Shown piece after piece: positions 57,004-64,000 of a DNA stretch of 64,000 nt. The notes beneath the pieces were generated by a model. The model saw only the letters and a list, made by a program, of their open reading frames with translations, had not been told where the DNA came from and did no database searches. The number at the start of each line of letters is the position of its first letter. The stretch's first letter is position 1. The DNA comes from Rhodopirellula baltica (lineage in GTDB: Bacteria; Planctomycetota; Planctomycetia; Pirellulales; Pirellulaceae): contig PPHI01000057.1 in the NCBI GenBank assembly GCA_002901265.1, positions 62,001 through 126,000 of the forward strand, read 5' to 3'. The translations under genes were made by a program, and so were the position numbers.

Positions 57004-58674
57004 ATGAGGCCCTCGGTAGACGTAACCCAGCCGACCGAATTTGATCTGATCCACAGCATGTTGAGTTTCCTCCGCTATGTTCCGTTGGTGATTGTGGTCG
57101 CAACCGCTTTCGCCACCGGTTACTACTCCACCGCCGGTTCCCTGCTATGGCTAGGGGCGGCGATACCATTGTCCGCACTTGCCATTCTCGGATGCTACAA
57201 CCTGTTCCATCCGACAAACAACCTGCTGCGGATCTATCCACTGCTCGCTTATGGCCGGTTCTTTTCTGAAGAGATCCGGCCGGAGATTCATCAGTACTTT
57301 GTGGAAGACGACACTCATGGGTCTCCGCTAAGTTTCAACGACCGCCAGATGGTTTACGAGCGGGCCGCGAAGGAACATCAAGAGAAATCGTTTGGTACCG
57401 AGCTTGATGTCTATGCGTCAGGGTATGAATGGCTTAACCACACGATCGCTCCCAAGGACGCGAACCCCGAACAGTTTCGTATCACAATTGGCGGTGCGGC
57501 CTGCAAGCATCCGTACGACATGGCATTGTTGAACGTGTCATCAATGAGCTTTGGTTCGCTGAGTGCCAACGCGGTTTTAGCGCTGAATGGTGGAGCCAAA
57601 CTTGGTGCGTTCGCCCATGCGACCGGTGAAGGTGGGTTGAGCCAATATCACCTCCGGCCCGGCGGCGATCTGGTTTGGGAAATTGGCACAGCGTACTTCG
57701 GATGCAGAACCGAGGACGGCCGGTTCGATCCAGAACAGTTCGCCGAAAAGGCAGCCGAGCAAGCGGTCAAGTGCGTCACCGTGAAACTCTCTCAAGGTGC
57801 AAAGCCTGGCTTGGGAGGTGTGATGCCGGCGTCGAAGATGACGGAAGAAATCGCCAAGGTTCGTGGTGTCCCCGCCCATCAAAAATGTGTTTCGCCACCG
57901 GGGCATACGGAGTTCAATACGCCGATCGGTCTGTTGCAGTTCCTCGAACAACTACGCGAACTATGTGGCTGGAAACCGGTCGGATTCAAGCTTTGTATTG
58001 GTCACCGAAGTGAATTCTTGGCGATTTGTAAAGCGATGTTGGAGACGAATATCTTGCCCGACTACATCATCGTCGATGGTGGTGAAGGCGGGACCGGTGC
58101 GGCTCCGCTAGAGTTTGAAGACCACGTCGGTGTGCCACTGACCGAGGGTTTGCATTTCGTCAACCAATCGTTGATCGCATGTGGATTGCGTGACGCGATC
58201 AAAGTCGGGTGCAGCGGAAAAATCACCTCTGCGTTCGGGATGGCCAAACGAATCATTCAAGGCGCCGATTACTGCAATTCAGCTCGCGCGATGATGCTGG
58301 CCCTTGGCTGTATTCAAGCCCAACGCTGTGAAACGAATCGCTGTCCGACCGGCATTACAACGCAAGACCCGTCTCGGACGCGAGGCTTGCAACCTGACGT
58401 TAAGAAGCACCGCGTCAGAAATTTCCAGCACGCAACCGTGATGGAATTCAATCGACTGATCGCATCGATGGGCTTGGATGGCCCCGAGCAACTCCACCCA
58501 AGCATGTTGATGCGCCGCGTTGGGCCGACCACGGTGAAGTCCTACGAAGACATCTATTACCAAGCCGAACCGAATGAATTGGTCGATGGCTGTGATGCTA
58601 GTTTTTGGGGGCGTGATTGGACCGACGCTCGCAGCGATTGCTTCGGTCCGCGAACGATCAAGGCAAACGCATAG
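57004..58674 (+). CDS. Membrane-anchored FMN glutamate-synthase-domain protein
   Basis: A 556-residue protein. Two transmembrane helices near the N-terminus (residues about 18-62) precede a glutamate-synthase FMN domain: SSMSFGSLSANAVLALNGGAK, HATGEGGLSQYHL, VKLSQGAKPGLGGVMPASK, and DGGEGGTGAAPLEFEDH. The 3Fe-4S cysteines are present as C436-x5-C442-x4-C447. It lacks the N-terminal amidotransferase domain and the C-terminal GXGXG domain of GltB. Without a glutaminase the reaction cannot be plain glutamate synthase unless a partner supplies ammonia; a class II amidotransferase lies two genes downstream. The gap to the SpoIIAA-like gene is 10 bp. Confidence 0.85.
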   Translation: MRPSVDVTQPTEFDLIHSMLSFLRYVPLVIVVATAFATGYYSTAGSLLWLGAAIPLSALAILGCYNLFHPTNNLLRIYPLLAYGRFFSEEIRPEIHQYFVEDDTHGSPLSFNDRQMVYERAAKEHQEKSFGTELDVYASGYEWLNHTIAPKDANPEQFRITIGGAACKHPYDMALLNVSSMSFGSLSANAVLALNGGAKLGAFAHATGEGGLSQYHLRPGGDLVWEIGTAYFGCRTEDGRFDPEQFAEKAAEQAVKCVTVKLSQGAKPGLGGVMPASKMTEEIAKVRGVPAHQKCVSPPGHTEFNTPIGLLQFLEQLRELCGWKPVGFKLCIGHRSEFLAICKAMLETNILPDYIIVDGGEGGTGAAPLEFEDHVGVPLTEGLHFVNQSLIACGLRDAIKVGCSGKITSAFGMAKRIIQGADYCNSARAMMLALGCIQAQRCETNRCPTGITTQDPSRTRGLQPDVKKHRVRNFQHATVMEFNRLIASMGLDGPEQLHPSMLMRRVGPTTVKSYEDIYYQAEPNELVDGCDASFWGRDWTDARSDCFGPRTIKANA

Positions 58675-58725
58675 CCAGTTTTCCCACTCGACTTTGCGGG
58701 TGATCGTGCCCCTCAACAAATCGTT

Positions 58726-60480
58726 ATGTCAACAACAGTTTCAGAACAATTGCTCGACCTGCTCATCAAGGCTGGCGTGCAACAAGTCTTTGGCGTCATC
58801 GGCGACGCATTGAATCCATTCGCACAAGCGATCCATCGCAGGGAGGGTGTGGATTGGGTTGGTGTCCGGTTCGAAGGCAACGGGAGCTACGCAGCGTTTG
58901 CTCAAGCGGAACTCAGCGGACATTTGGCGGTCTGTGCCGGCACCGTTGGGCCTGGTGCGCTGCACTTAATCAACGGACTATACAACGCGAAACGCGAACG
59001 ATGCCCAGTGATTGCGGTAACGGGACAAGTCCCTTTGTCACAACTTGGCACGAACTTTCACCAAGAGGTCGATCTCGAAAAAGTCTTCGCGGATGTATGC
59101 GGCTATCAAGCGATCATCCGTTCGGCTGCAGAAGCCCCGCGTTTGATTCAGCGTGCGATCAAAGTGGCACTAAGCGAGCGAACCGTGTGCCGGATCGAAC
59201 TCCCTGCCGACATCGCGGCGATGCCCGCGTCCGGCGATCAATTCATTCATCCGCTAGTGCAATCCCAGGCTCAACTGACACCATCCGACGCTCAGGTACG
59301 AGACGTCGCAGCGATGATCCGCGAGCATGAAAAAATTGCAATCCTTGCTGGTGCGGGTTGCCGCGACTGTCGTGACCAAGTCATCCAGCTCGCCGAACGA
59401 CTGCAAGCACCGATCACACACTCGTTGCGTGCTTGCGATGTTTTTGATCACGATTGCCCGCACGTCGCAGGACTAACCGGCTTGATCGGTATTCCATCAG
59501 GCTATCATGCCGTGATGGATTGTGACTTGCTGATCATGCTAGGCACAGATTTTCCCTATACCGGATTCCTTCCCCACAAAACGAAGACGATACAAGTCGA
59601 CACGCGATTGCCAAACATTGGAAATCGAACGGCCGTCAGCCTTGGCATTCACGGCGACATCGGTGCGACCCTGGAAAAGCTGCTGCCGATCGTTGATCCA
59701 CGACCAACCAATCGTTTCCATGACGCGATCTGTAAGAACTTTCGGTCCTGGCGGCAATCGGCGAAGGAAAATGCTTCGCCATCTCGAGACCACGAGCCGC
59801 TGCATCCGCAGATCTTTTTGTCGATGATCGATCAACATGCGGCGGACGACGCGATCTTCGTCGTCGACACGGGGACGGCAACCGTCTGGGCTGCTCGGCA
59901 TGTCTCGTTCCATTCCGACCGTCGAATGATCGGCTCATTCAACCACGGTTCGATGGCAGTCGGCGTCCCCGGTGCACTCGGCGCCCAGATGTTGTTTCCC
60001 GATCGAGAGGTATGGGCGATCGTCGGCGACGGAGCCTTCACAATGGCGATGCAGGATTGGTTGACGATCGTTTCACATCAATTGCCAGTAAAACTCCTGG
60101 TGCTGCACAACAACAGCTTGGCATTTGTGAAGTTGGAGATGGAAGTCGCCGGAATTGTTCCTGAAGACGACGTCCTCGGCGTGGACGTCCCCGATTTGGC
60201 AGCCTATTCGCGTTGGTGCGGCGGGGACGGTATTCGCGTCGAGCATGCCTGTGATATCGAAGCGGCGATTCAACAGGCGAAAGCAGCGGACGGCCCGTTC
60301 GTGATCGATGCGGTCGTCAGCAGCGGCGAATTGATGATGCCACCGAAAATCGGCATGGATCAAGTCACCGGGATGGCAGCGAGCAAGATCAAGCAAACGA
60401 TGATGGCGATCAGTGGTGACCAAAAACAATGGGACATGATGACTGAAGAGCTAACGAGCTACTTCGACACGTCACGTTGA
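58726..60480 (+). CDS. ThDP-dependent pyruvate oxidase/dehydrogenase-like enzyme (PoxB-like)
   Basis: A 584-residue ThDP enzyme with the three domains of the pyruvate oxidase/acetolactate synthase family. The N-terminus (LLDLLIKAGVQQVFGVIGDALNPF) and VRFEGNGSYAAFAQAEL carry the activating Glu. The centre (VAGLTGLIGIPSGYHAVMDCDLLIMLGTDFPY, in parts) is the FAD/nucleotide-binding-like domain. The ThDP motif is GDGAFTMAMQDW, about residue 432, through HNNSLAFVKLEMEV. This is closest to PoxB, the quinone-linked pyruvate dehydrogenase. It lacks a clear membrane-binding C-terminal helix. It lies between the FMN and amidotransferase genes in one direction, 51 bp after the former. Confidence 0.85.
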   Translation: MSTTVSEQLLDLLIKAGVQQVFGVIGDALNPFAQAIHRREGVDWVGVRFEGNGSYAAFAQAELSGHLAVCAGTVGPGALHLINGLYNAKRERCPVIAVTGQVPLSQLGTNFHQEVDLEKVFADVCGYQAIIRSAAEAPRLIQRAIKVALSERTVCRIELPADIAAMPASGDQFIHPLVQSQAQLTPSDAQVRDVAAMIREHEKIAILAGAGCRDCRDQVIQLAERLQAPITHSLRACDVFDHDCPHVAGLTGLIGIPSGYHAVMDCDLLIMLGTDFPYTGFLPHKTKTIQVDTRLPNIGNRTAVSLGIHGDIGATLEKLLPIVDPRPTNRFHDAICKNFRSWRQSAKENASPSRDHEPLHPQIFLSMIDQHAADDAIFVVDTGTATVWAARHVSFHSDRRMIGSFNHGSMAVGVPGALGAQMLFPDREVWAIVGDGAFTMAMQDWLTIVSHQLPVKLLVLHNNSLAFVKLEMEVAGIVPEDDVLGVDVPDLAAYSRWCGGDGIRVEHACDIEAAIQQAKAADGPFVIDAVVSSGELMMPPKIGMDQVTGMAASKIKQTMMAISGDQKQWDMMTEELTSYFDTSR

Positions 60481-60519
60481 TCCACATTCGAGACATCAAA
60501 TCTGGAGGGGTTGAATTTC

Positions 60520-61347
60520 ATGTGTCGCTGGCTTGCATACTTTGGCGATCCAATTCGGTTGGACAAGTTGTTGTACTGCGCAGAAGACGCCTTCATCGGG
60601 CAAAGCTTGCACTCACGCCGGTCGACGACTCCCGTCAACGGCGATGGCAGCGGTTTGGGCTGGTACGGCGATTCGCCGCGACCCGGCGTATTTCACACGA
60701 TCCGGCCGGCATGGAATAGCGGGAACCTCCGCAATCTGTCGGACCAATTGAACAGCCATCTATTTTTTGCCCACGTCCGGGCAACCAGCGGAACGGCGAT
60801 TCAAGAATCCAACTGCCATCCGTTTCGATACGAACACGTTCTGTTTCAGCACAACGGTTTTATCAACGGATATGACAAGCTGAAACAGTCATTAGATATG
60901 GCCGTCGACGCGGAACTGTATCCGTTGATGCAAGGCTCAACCGACACCGAACGCATGTTCTATTTGGCACTCACATTTGGGTTGCTCGATAACGTGCAAA
61001 ACGGATTAACTCGAATGGTTCGATTCGTCGAAAAGACGGCGACCGCCTATGGCATCAAGAACGCGATCTCAATGACGGTTGCCGTCGGACTTGGCGATTG
61101 TTTCTATGCCGCGCGCTACTCGACGTCAGGAAACTCGCCAACTTTGTTCCACAGCAATCACTTGCAACGTTTGAAAGAAAACAGTGGGCAAACGGAATCG
61201 ATTCCCCAGTCAGGTTCGGTCGTTCTATCCGAACCGCTTGACGACGTGCACGAACATTGGACTGAGATTCCTGAATCGACTTTGGTGCGTGTCTGCCGTG
61301 ATGGACTCTCAATGAGCCCGTTTTGCCAGGGAGCGACTTGCGACTGA
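60520..61347 (+). CDS. Stand-alone class II glutamine amidotransferase
   Basis: A 275-residue Ntn hydrolase. The start at ATG 60520 (GGAGG at 60503-60507 ahead of it) gives MCRWLAYFGDP, with Cys2 as the nucleophile after Met removal. The rest is EgtC/YafJ-like: GDGSGLGWYG, FFAHVRATSGTAIQESNCHPF, and FQHNGFINGYD. It hydrolyses glutamine or, as in EgtC, a gamma-glutamyl amide. No egtB or egtD is nearby, so ergothioneine synthesis is unlikely. Its 40-bp distance from the ThDP gene and position after the FMN glutamate-synthase-like gene suggest a shared function. The upstream frame from 60511 would add three residues and mask Cys2. Confidence 0.85.
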   Translation: MCRWLAYFGDPIRLDKLLYCAEDAFIGQSLHSRRSTTPVNGDGSGLGWYGDSPRPGVFHTIRPAWNSGNLRNLSDQLNSHLFFAHVRATSGTAIQESNCHPFRYEHVLFQHNGFINGYDKLKQSLDMAVDAELYPLMQGSTDTERMFYLALTFGLLDNVQNGLTRMVRFVEKTATAYGIKNAISMTVAVGLGDCFYAARYSTSGNSPTLFHSNHLQRLKENSGQTESIPQSGSVVLSEPLDDVHEHWTEIPESTLVRVCRDGLSMSPFCQGATCD

Positions 61348-62116
61348 ACTTCCGATCGATCGTTGCAGCTTCCCGGCGCTGTATGGAAGGACCTGTCGAA
61401 TCGACTGGCGAAATGTGTTGCAGCACTCGGTCGCGCTGCGCACCTTCGAACGGTCCTGATCCTTGGCTCACGAGCAACGTGATGACGCCCAAGGTCAGTG
61501 GGCGTGAATTGCTTAGTACTGGTAGCATCAGGTACTCCAGTTCGAACGAAGTACGAGTGGATAGCATCCCTAACTGAATCGAATTGCGAGCCCCGATAAT
61601 TCGCTGCTGGTGCGAAAAGCGTGAAACAAACGTACAAACAGTGGGTTGATATGCCGCGATGACGCATTTCCGCCGGGAATTTGCAGTCTTTTCTAGGCGC
61701 GGACTCTCAACACACCAATCGCAAACAAACTCGCCAACTTCTTGCAAGACGTGAACACCCAAGGTGGTACGCAATCCCCTTGCTTTGGCCCAATTGAGTT
61801 TTGTTTCCCATAATTGTTTGACGAGCCCCAATCTGGCGATAACATCATGTTCACCGGTCGGCTGAGCTGGTTAGTTGCAGGGGCAACGACTCACAGTTTC
61901 AGTCGATCGGTTTTCTTTTTGGCATCAAACATAACGAATCGGTGACAACGTCAGTCATCGTACCGATTGTTCTTCAATCGATGTCAGGTGTTTTGTATTT
62001 CCGGTGCAACCATCGGCTACGGGCAATTGCACAACGCTTGATCTTCCACTACCAAAGTGCCGCACCATCGGTGCGAATAACAAGACACCCCGCTTGCAAG
62101 ACAAAGAGGCGTTACC
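61348..62116. other. Intergenic region, possible unrecognised minus-strand ORF
   Basis: About 770 bp between the amidotransferase and ppnP genes. A minus-strand frame of 258 codons (61055-61831) crosses into the amidotransferase gene and has no recognisable domain; I did not call it. It could also hold a decayed gene. There is no clear terminator or promoter. Confidence 0.4.
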
Positions 62117-62401
62117 ATGGCAATGCAAGTCAATGAATACTTTAACGGCAATGTAAAATCGATCGCGTTCAGCAACTCTGACGGCAAAGCCACCGCCGGC
62201 GTAATGGCTATCGGAACGTATGAATTTGGCACGAGCGAAAACGAATTGATGAAAGTCGTTTCGGGTGAAATGTCGGTGAAGTTGCCAGGTAGCGATGCGT
62301 TCGAAACGTTTTCTACCGGACAAGACTTTCGCGTGCCGGCAAATGTCAAGTTTCAAGTCCAAGTGATTCAAGAAACCGCTTACTTGTGCTTTTATGGGTA
62401 A
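62117..62401 (+). CDS. ppnP: Pyrimidine/purine nucleoside phosphorylase PpnP
   Basis: A 94-residue cupin of the PpnP (former DUF1255) family. Nearly every block matches: [44 protein letters not shown] and [13 protein letters not shown], ending TAYLCFYG. PpnP splits nucleosides with phosphate into a free base and ribose 1-phosphate, with broad specificity, as a dimer in the cytoplasm. AGAGG about 10 bases ahead of ATG 62117 supports the start; ATG 62123 is also possible. It is in the same direction as its neighbours with 70 bp to the next gene. Confidence 0.93.
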   Translation: MAMQVNEYFNGNVKSIAFSNSDGKATAGVMAIGTYEFGTSENELMKVVSGEMSVKLPGSDAFETFSTGQDFRVPANVKFQVQVIQETAYLCFYG

Positions 62402-62471
62402 CGTGCAGGCGTCGTTAGGCGCGCGCACGAAGCCATTGTGAGCTCACACCCTTTTGCAGGATCCGTCATCA

Positions 62472-63119
62472 ATGGCGAAGAAAAACTCTTCCGTCACCGA
62501 GTTCATCAACAAGGACAAAACTTGGCAGCAAGAGATTCGCAAGCTACGCGAACTGCTCTTGGAAAACGGCCTGACGGAGGAGTTCAAATGGCGAGCCCCC
62601 TGCTACACGCACGAATCAAGCAACATCGTCATCATCGGTCGACTAAAAAAAAGCTGCACTCTTGGCTTTTTCAAAGGTGTGTTGCTGTCAGATCCGCAAT
62701 CGATCTTGGTCGCCCCTGGCCCCAATAGCCAGTCCGCCCGCGTGGTCCGATTCGAGAGTCTTGAAAGCATTGAATCGCTGTCAGACACGATCGGTGCGTA
62801 CATCAAAGAAGCCATCGAACTTGAGGCGAAAGGCGCAAAGGTCGACTTCAATCAAAAAGATGAAATCGAACTGCCCGATGAATTGCTGCAGACCTACGAC
62901 GAAAACCCGCTCTTGAAGTCTGCGTTCGAGTCACTTACCCCAGGCCGACGACGTGCCTATGTGCTTCACTTCACATCGGCCAAACAGTCAAAGACTCGCA
63001 AATCGCGTGTCGAAAACTGCATCCCACGCATCATGGCTGGCAAAGGGATGCACGATTGTATTTGTGGCCTTTCTGATCGAATGCCGCGATGTGATGGTTC
63101 GCACCAACGAAAACGCTAG
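62472..63119 (+). CDS. YdeI-like (DUF1801) protein with C-terminal CDGSH motif
   Basis: A 215-residue protein from ATG 62472. The N-terminal part (WQQEIRKLRELLLENGLTEEFKWRAPCYTH) is of the DUF1801/YdeI type, and PGRRRAYVLHFTSAKQSKTR is the OmpD-associated YdeI tail. The last 20 residues contain CICGLSDRMPRCDGSH, an exact fit to the CDGSH iron-sulfur rule C-x-C-x2-S-x3-P-x-C-D-G-S-H, so it should bind a [2Fe-2S] cluster with three Cys and one His. YdeI proteins with this ending occur in several phyla. Role unknown, possibly redox or stress related. Confidence 0.85.
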   Translation: MAKKNSSVTEFINKDKTWQQEIRKLRELLLENGLTEEFKWRAPCYTHESSNIVIIGRLKKSCTLGFFKGVLLSDPQSILVAPGPNSQSARVVRFESLESIESLSDTIGAYIKEAIELEAKGAKVDFNQKDEIELPDELLQTYDENPLLKSAFESLTPGRRRAYVLHFTSAKQSKTRKSRVENCIPRIMAGKGMHDCICGLSDRMPRCDGSHQRKR

Positions 63120-63169
63120 AATCTTCACCTGACATCTTTCGAAGGCCACTTGAAAACAGGTGTTGGGTG

Positions 63170-63736
63170 ATGTTGAAAATCAGTCGACGGTTGATGCTTG
63201 GCGGATTGGTGTGTTGCTGCGCGTTTTCAAATGCTGACGAGCCTTACCGCAGTAAAGAAGACTCCGCTATTCATGTCCCCACACCACGTGACGTTGTCGA
63301 CAGGATGTTGGCACTGGCCAGAGTGACCAAGCAAGACATGCTCGTGGACTTGGGTTGCGGCGATGGACGAGTCGTTGTTGCGGCCGCGAAACGCTATGGC
63401 TGCCATGCGGAAGGTTTTGAGATTGATGCGAGGAAAGTTGCGGAGTCACGAGAGAACGTGAAGACCGCGGGAACAGAAAAGCTGGTTCGGATCACCCAGA
63501 AAGATATCTTCGACGTGGACCTTCGCAAGGCGACCGTTGTCACGTTGTACCTGTTGCCCGAAATGAATGAAAAGCTGATCCCACAGCTTCGTCAGATGCC
63601 AGATAACGCTCGGATCGTTTGCCACGATTTTCCGATCGAAGGCATCAAGGTGACTCAAACCGAATCAATGAAGTCCGTGGATGACGGAGGCCCACACACC
63701 ATCTATCTCTATCGCCTTCCGCTTCAAGACAAATAG
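63170..63736 (+). CDS. Exported class I SAM-dependent methyltransferase
   Basis: A 188-residue protein. Motif I reads MLVDLGCGDGRVVVAAAKRYG, with the acidic GFEIDARKV next and VVTLYLLPEMNEKL as the motif IV region. Unlike normal methyltransferases it starts with a hydrophobic signal-like stretch (RRLMLGGLVCCCAFSNADE), possibly a lipoprotein or Sec signal, so it may act outside the cytoplasm, where SAM is not expected. The start is GTG 63167 or ATG 63170; ATG preferred. The substrate is unknown. Confidence 0.8.
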   Translation: MLKISRRLMLGGLVCCCAFSNADEPYRSKEDSAIHVPTPRDVVDRMLALARVTKQDMLVDLGCGDGRVVVAAAKRYGCHAEGFEIDARKVAESRENVKTAGTEKLVRITQKDIFDVDLRKATVVTLYLLPEMNEKLIPQLRQMPDNARIVCHDFPIEGIKVTQTESMKSVDDGGPHTIYLYRLPLQDK

Positions 63737-63738
63737 AT

Positions 63739-63771
63739 TGGCGTGATGCCAAGTAGATTGGCATCATGCCA
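63739..63771. terminator. Hairpin between convergent genes
   Basis: A 14-bp stem (63739-63752 with 63758-63771, one G-T pair) with a GTAGA loop, in the 40-bp gap between convergent stops. It also forms a 20-base tandem repeat (TAGATTGGC...). T-runs are absent, so it may serve as a weak two-way terminator. Confidence 0.5.
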
Positions 63772-63776
63772 GGGCC

Positions 63777-64000
63777 TTACTCCTGCAAGTTGACCGGACG
63801 ACTGTCTCGCTTTTGCATCAGGTCAGCCATTTTTTCGCGATCAAAAAGTCCGTCGGTTCCGATCAACAGTGCGGCGTCTGGTTCGTGACTTTGATCCAGT
63901 GCCCGTTGATACTGCTCGCCCATGATCGCGCCGCGGCTTTCCAGCGATTCGAGAAAGTCATAATCGAAATTCTTCGTATGCGGCAACGAATTGAATCCAC
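63777..64000 (-). CDS. C-terminal end of an unidentified gene (cut by window edge)
   Basis: The frame ending with the stop at 63777 stays open to the right edge (base 64000), so this is probably the last 70 or so residues of a longer protein. The visible part (KNFDYDFLESLESRGAIMGE, AALLIGTDGLFDREKM and MQKRDSRPVNLQE) is hydrophilic and acidic with no recognised domain. The TTG at 63986 is unlikely to be a true start. The convergent neighbour is the exported methyltransferase. Confidence 0.45.
   Translation of the reverse strand, partial: GFNSLPHTKNFDYDFLESLESRGAIMGEQYQRALDQSHEPDAALLIGTDGLFDREKMADLMQKRDSRPVNLQE

Noticed and set aside
61055-61831. 258-codon minus-strand frame
   Set aside because: Nearly 300 bases lie antisense to the well-supported amidotransferase gene, no domain is seen, and the composition is unlike neighbouring genes.
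1-64000. tRNA, rRNA, CRISPR, IS element, prophage
   Set aside because: Gaps were read by eye for TTCRA-like tRNA loops, regular repeats, transposases and integrases. None was found, though a tRNAscan or CRISPR finder run was not possible here.

Overview
The window looks like chromosomal DNA from a marine planctomycete of the Pirellulaceae (Rhodopirellula/Stieleria-like). The basis is gene content, not a database search. It has two PSCyt1/DUF1592-family haem proteins each followed by a DUF1552 protein, a DUF1559 pseudopilin-like protein with a small lipoprotein beside it, a PEP-CTERM protein, a G8/RTX surface protein with an ESRCLMAA-type leader, many exported Gfo/Idh, DUF1080 and sugar-isomerase-like proteins, and very short operons on both strands. 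I saw no rRNA, tRNA, CRISPR array, IS element or prophage.

Layout. 0-6.4 kb: surface-glycan and sulfation genes (cut sulfotransferase, methyltransferase, GT2 glycosyltransferase, VanZ-like membrane protein) and a large G8/parallel-beta-helix/RTX protein. 7.0-8.4 kb: a small exported protein and a PEP-CTERM protein closed by a strong terminator. 8.8-17.7 kb: a putative small-molecule or lipid-modification locus. It has a vanillyl-alcohol-oxidase/4-cresol-dehydrogenase-like flavoprotein facing a tightly packed minus-strand operon (PP-loop amidotransferase, acyl-CoA/acyl-AMP ligase, thioester-reductase-like protein), with a divergent FtsX/DevC permease, sulfotransferase and inorganic pyrophosphatase. 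18.1-19.7 kb: lipoprotein and DUF1559 protein. 19.8-25.3 kb: a tripartite efflux set (outer membrane factor, HlyD adaptor, MacB-type permease) with no ATPase. 25.6-27.1 kb: soluble histidine kinase with an odd C-terminus. 27.5-31.9 kb: an Rbs-type sugar ABC importer.

31.9-33.5 kb: a YbgC-like thioesterase divergent from a membrane/peroxiredoxin-like fusion. 33.6-43.3 kb: two consecutive DUF1592-DUF1552 modules, which probably act in the cell envelope and whose biochemical role is not established. 43.3-45.1 kb: flippase-like and DUF1294 membrane proteins. 45.3-54.1 kb: an envelope carbohydrate and peptide block (PQQ-like beta-propeller, exported Gfo/Idh oxidoreductase, TauE/SafE exporter, family M49 peptidase, SGNH hydrolase, DUF1080 hydrolase, exported TIM-barrel isomerase). 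The Gfo/Idh, DUF1080 and TIM-barrel proteins would fit a keto-sugar route of glycoside breakdown.

54.5-63.7 kb is a run of plus-strand genes with a stress or housekeeping flavour: XRE-type regulator with an unrecognised C-terminal domain, YCII protein, SpoIIAA-like protein (with a candidate sigma-54 promoter upstream), membrane-anchored FMN glutamate-synthase-domain protein, pyruvate-oxidase-like ThDP enzyme, stand-alone class II glutamine amidotransferase, nucleoside phosphorylase PpnP, a YdeI-like protein ending in a CDGSH iron-sulfur motif, and an exported SAM methyltransferase. The right edge cuts a minus-strand gene.

The most interesting items are the 8.8-17.7 kb locus with an A9 slippery tract in a gene overlap, the split glutamate-synthase-like set around a ThDP enzyme, and several unusual domain fusions. 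Start codons were chosen by eye from signal peptides, overlaps and ribosome-binding sites. All family calls come from motif recognition only.
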